Source of the DNA: an uncultured Eubacterium sp.
GTDB lineage: Bacteria > Bacillota > Clostridia > Lachnospirales > Lachnospiraceae
Direction of reading: 5' to 3'
Length of the DNA: 24,917 nt
NCBI GenBank assembly: GCA_900547255.1
Contig: URGC01000029.1
Coordinates: 1 to 24,917 of the forward strand
Shown here piece after piece: positions 22,954 through 24,917 of this stretch. Positions within the stretch are counted from its first letter, which is position 1, and every line of letters begins with the position of its first letter. The notes beneath the pieces are model-generated. The model was given only the letters and a program-made list of their open reading frames with translations, was not told the origin of the DNA and did not search any database. Position numbers and translations under genes: made by a program.

Positions 22954-23656
22954 TGATTTCAACCTCCCCTGAAAGAAAATGTTTTGCCAGATCCTGCTTC
23001 ATATACTGTTCTCTTGTGCCATAATAGCTTTTTTCTCTCGTTATATGAAGCACATGGCTTGCATACGAAAGAGCCTGTAAATCATGCGATACCATAATTA
23101 CTGTTATGCCTTTATTGTTAAGCTCTTTGATAATCTGGTAAAATTCCAGGGTAACCTTAGGGTCAAGCCCTGTAACTGGCTCATCAAGCAGAATAATCCT
23201 GCTTGCTGCACACAAAGCCCTTGCAAGAAGAGTTCTCTGCTGCTGTCCTCCTGACAGATTGCGGTAACATTCTTTTCTCAAATCCCACATTCCAAGTTCT
23301 GAAAGCTTATCCTTTGCAAGCTGCTTCTCAGCCTTGCCATAGAAGGGATTTCTGCCAAGATGTGATAATGTACCCGATAACACAACTTCCCATACTGTCG
23401 CTGGAAAATCTCTCTGCACAACTGTCTGCTGTGGTAGATAGCCTATCTCATACGATTTCAAGCCATCACCTCTTATTATCTCACCGCCCATTGCATCTGT
23501 GAGCTGTAAAAGCGTCTTTACAAGTGTACTCTTGCCGGCACCATTTTCACCAACTATACACAGATAATCGCCTTTATTAATCTCAAAATTAAGCCCGCTG
23601 ACGATAGACTTGCCATCATATCCGAGTGCGAGGTCTTTACATGTTATATATGCCAT
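22946..23656 (-). CDS. znuC: Zinc ABC transporter, ATP-binding protein
   Basis: The 236-residue ATPase has Walker A GENGAGKST (36-44), Q-loop LPQQ (74-77), signature LSGGQQQR (134-141), Walker B ILLDEP (155-160) and the switch His in VSHD (H191). It drives import of Zn(II), or possibly Mn(II), delivered by the lipoprotein upstream. It starts 4 nt after the znuA stop. Confidence 0.94.
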   Translation of the reverse strand: MAYITCKDLALGYDGKSIVSGLNFEINKGDYLCIVGENGAGKSTLVKTLLQLTDAMGGEIIRGDGLKSYEIGYLPQQTVVQRDFPATVWEVVLSGTLSHLGRNPFYGKAEKQLAKDKLSELGMWDLRKECYRNLSGGQQQRTLLARALCAASRIILLDEPVTGLDPKVTLEFYQIIKELNNKGITVIMVSHDLQALSYASHVLHITREKSYYGTREQYMKQDLAKHFLSGEVEINE

Positions 23657-23660
23657 AATC

Positions 23661-24743
23661 CTATAGTCCTTTCTTCAGCGCCAGCAGATTATCTTCCATA
23701 ATTCCTATATAGCTCACTCCCGCTGCGATATCTTTATTGGATACCGACTGCATGGAATTCATGGTAACAATCTCCTGATTCTTTGTTTTTGTGTTCTTTA
23801 CAATAGTCTGTGCAACTCTTTTGTCTGAATTCTCAATTACATATATTGTCTTAAGTCCAAGTTCATCAGCCTTTCCTGACAAAAATGTAACTGTCTCAAA
23901 ACTCGCCTCTGTCTCGGCACTACATCCTGGAAATGCCGCATAATATGTAAGTCCATACTCATCTGCCAGATATCTGAATGGGAAGCGGTCACCGAACATA
24001 ATCGTCTTATCAGCCGCACCAGACACAGTTTCTCTGTATCTGTTATCAAGCTCCTTTAATCTGCTTATATATTCCTTTGCATCAGCCTCGTACTTGTCAG
24101 CATTATCACTGTCAATCTGTTTAAGGTTGTCTGCAAGCTCCTGCGTGATAATCATTGCATTGCCAAGCGAAAGCCACATATGCTCGTCATATTCAAGCTC
24201 CTCGTCATCATCATGCTCATCTTCACTATGCTCATGTCCATCATCACTATGTCCATCGCCATGTGAATCACTGTCTGAATCATGGCTGTGCGAATGACTG
24301 TCATGCTTCTCCTCCTGCATGCCCTCAACAAGTTCTTCAACCTTTGCCTTATCACCAATGACTTCCATCATATTGACAACTTTCATGTTCTTGTTTCTGG
24401 CATTCTTCAATGCATCACTCACCCATTTATCAGATGAACCGCCAACATACACGAACATGTCGGCTGTCGCAACCTGATACATGTCATCAACTGTCGGCTG
24501 GTAGCTGTGCATGTCAACGCCATTGCCAAGCAGAAGCTTTACATCAAATCTGTCATCATCGCCAATTATCTGCTTAACCCAGTCATACTGAGGAAATGTT
24601 GTACACACAATCTTGTATCTGCCATCTCCCGCATAATCACCACTGACACTGCATCCTGTGAGCGTTGTAAACCCTGCCATCATAACCACAAGACACAGCG
24701 CAAGCACGATATGGGCAAGCTGTTTTCTATACTTTCTTATCAT
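23661..24743 (-). CDS. znuA: Zinc-binding lipoprotein of the ABC transporter
   Basis: The 360-residue cluster A-I binding protein has a lipoprotein signal peptide and lipobox LTGC with the lipidated C31. Likely metal ligands include H79 in DMHSYQPT and H188 in DEHMWLS; FGDRFPFRYLADEYG is the conserved later region. Between them, residues 147-177 form a loop with nine His among many Asp, Ser and Glu residues, which is typical of zinc rather than manganese receptors. It lies 27 nt after the Fur-type regulator gene and 4 nt before znuC. Confidence 0.94.
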   Translation of the reverse strand: MIRKYRKQLAHIVLALCLVVMMAGFTTLTGCSVSGDYAGDGRYKIVCTTFPQYDWVKQIIGDDDRFDVKLLLGNGVDMHSYQPTVDDMYQVATADMFVYVGGSSDKWVSDALKNARNKNMKVVNMMEVIGDKAKVEELVEGMQEEKHDSHSHSHDSDSDSHGDGHSDDGHEHSEDEHDDDEELEYDEHMWLSLGNAMIITQELADNLKQIDSDNADKYEADAKEYISRLKELDNRYRETVSGAADKTIMFGDRFPFRYLADEYGLTYYAAFPGCSAETEASFETVTFLSGKADELGLKTIYVIENSDKRVAQTIVKNTKTKNQEIVTMNSMQSVSNKDIAAGVSYIGIMEDNLLALKKGL

Positions 24744-24770
24744 CTAAATTATTCTCCATTCCTAAAATTC

Positions 24771-24917
24771 TCACGCTTTCGCAAGCTTTGCACACTCACT
24801 GCACAGACCTGAAAGCATTGAGTTCTCACATTCGAGCTTAAATCCATATTCATCCATAAGACTCTGCTGAAATCCAGCCATAATCTCACAATTCATATGA
24901 AATATTTTTCCACACAC
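24771..24917 (-). CDS. zur: Fur-family metal regulator, probable Zur (C-terminal part)
   Basis: Only the last 48 codons are in the window. They show VCGK, HMNCEIMAGF, EYGFKLE and the final LCSECAKLAKA. The CxxC pair near the end and the first C-x-x-C (one Cys seen) form the structural zinc site of Fur/Zur/PerR proteins. It lies 27 nt before znuA on the same strand, so it is probably the zinc-responsive repressor of the operon. Other Fur family members cannot be excluded without the N-terminus. Confidence 0.8.
   Translation of the reverse strand: MCGKIFHMNCEIMAGFQQSLMDEYGFKLECENSMLSGLCSECAKLAKA

Overview
The window looks like a chromosomal segment of an anaerobic Clostridia bacterium, most likely Lachnospiraceae and possibly a pectin user of the Lachnospira/Eubacterium eligens kind. 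The reasons are the moderately AT-rich sequence, strong AGGAGG ribosome sites, T-box riboswitches, an aspS-gatCAB operon, a glnA-ANTAR pair, an fchA-folD pair, a formate/nitrite channel and a kduD gene. The genus is inference. There is no phage, insertion sequence or CRISPR array. The content is mostly core metabolism, with unusually rich intergenic and RNA-level structure.

Layout. (1) 1-600: start of a probable purC (leftward) and a divergent PilZ c-di-GMP-binding gene, each with a good promoter. (2) 983-7332, all leftward: T-box leader, aspS, gatC, gatA, gatB, then kduD. AspRS has the His-type OB-fold residue of non-discriminating enzymes, GatCAB is complete, and the T-box specifier reads best as AAC (Asn). 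Together they form an Asp-tRNA(Asn)/Glu-tRNA(Gln) transamidation module. (3) 7440-9724, rightward: a second T-box, whose specifier reads best as CTC (Leu), controls a cstA-family transporter. (4) 9664-10330: a repeat-rich gap. (5) 10331-14645, leftward: glnA, an ANTAR protein with a degenerate receiver, dapF, fchA and folD. The FolD lacks the catalytic Lys of the cyclohydrolase, which the translationally coupled FchA probably replaces. (6) 14736-17521, rightward: a CapA-like protein and a membrane-anchored polysaccharide deacetylase. (7) 17518-21815, leftward: formate/nitrite channel, Mrp/Nbp35 ATPase, CgeB-like glycosyltransferase, tRNA-Leu(UAG) and an MFS transporter. (8) 21904-22107: an orphan 67-residue protein. 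(9) 22108-24917, leftward: the 3' end of a Fur/Zur-type regulator, then znuA, znuC and znuB.

The most unusual item is a roughly 180-bp intergenic element present three times in the same orientation (about 660, 9921 and 16272). It has a fixed 39-nt spacing between a CACTTCG(C/T)TAAAC box and a conserved, partly compensated hairpin, and AAATCC/GGATTT-type ends. It could be a MITE-like repeat, a bidirectional terminator or a structured RNA. Several start codons were moved downstream to fit ribosome binding sites (gatB, dapF, ANTAR, capA-like, deacetylase, glycosyltransferase, FNT, znuB).
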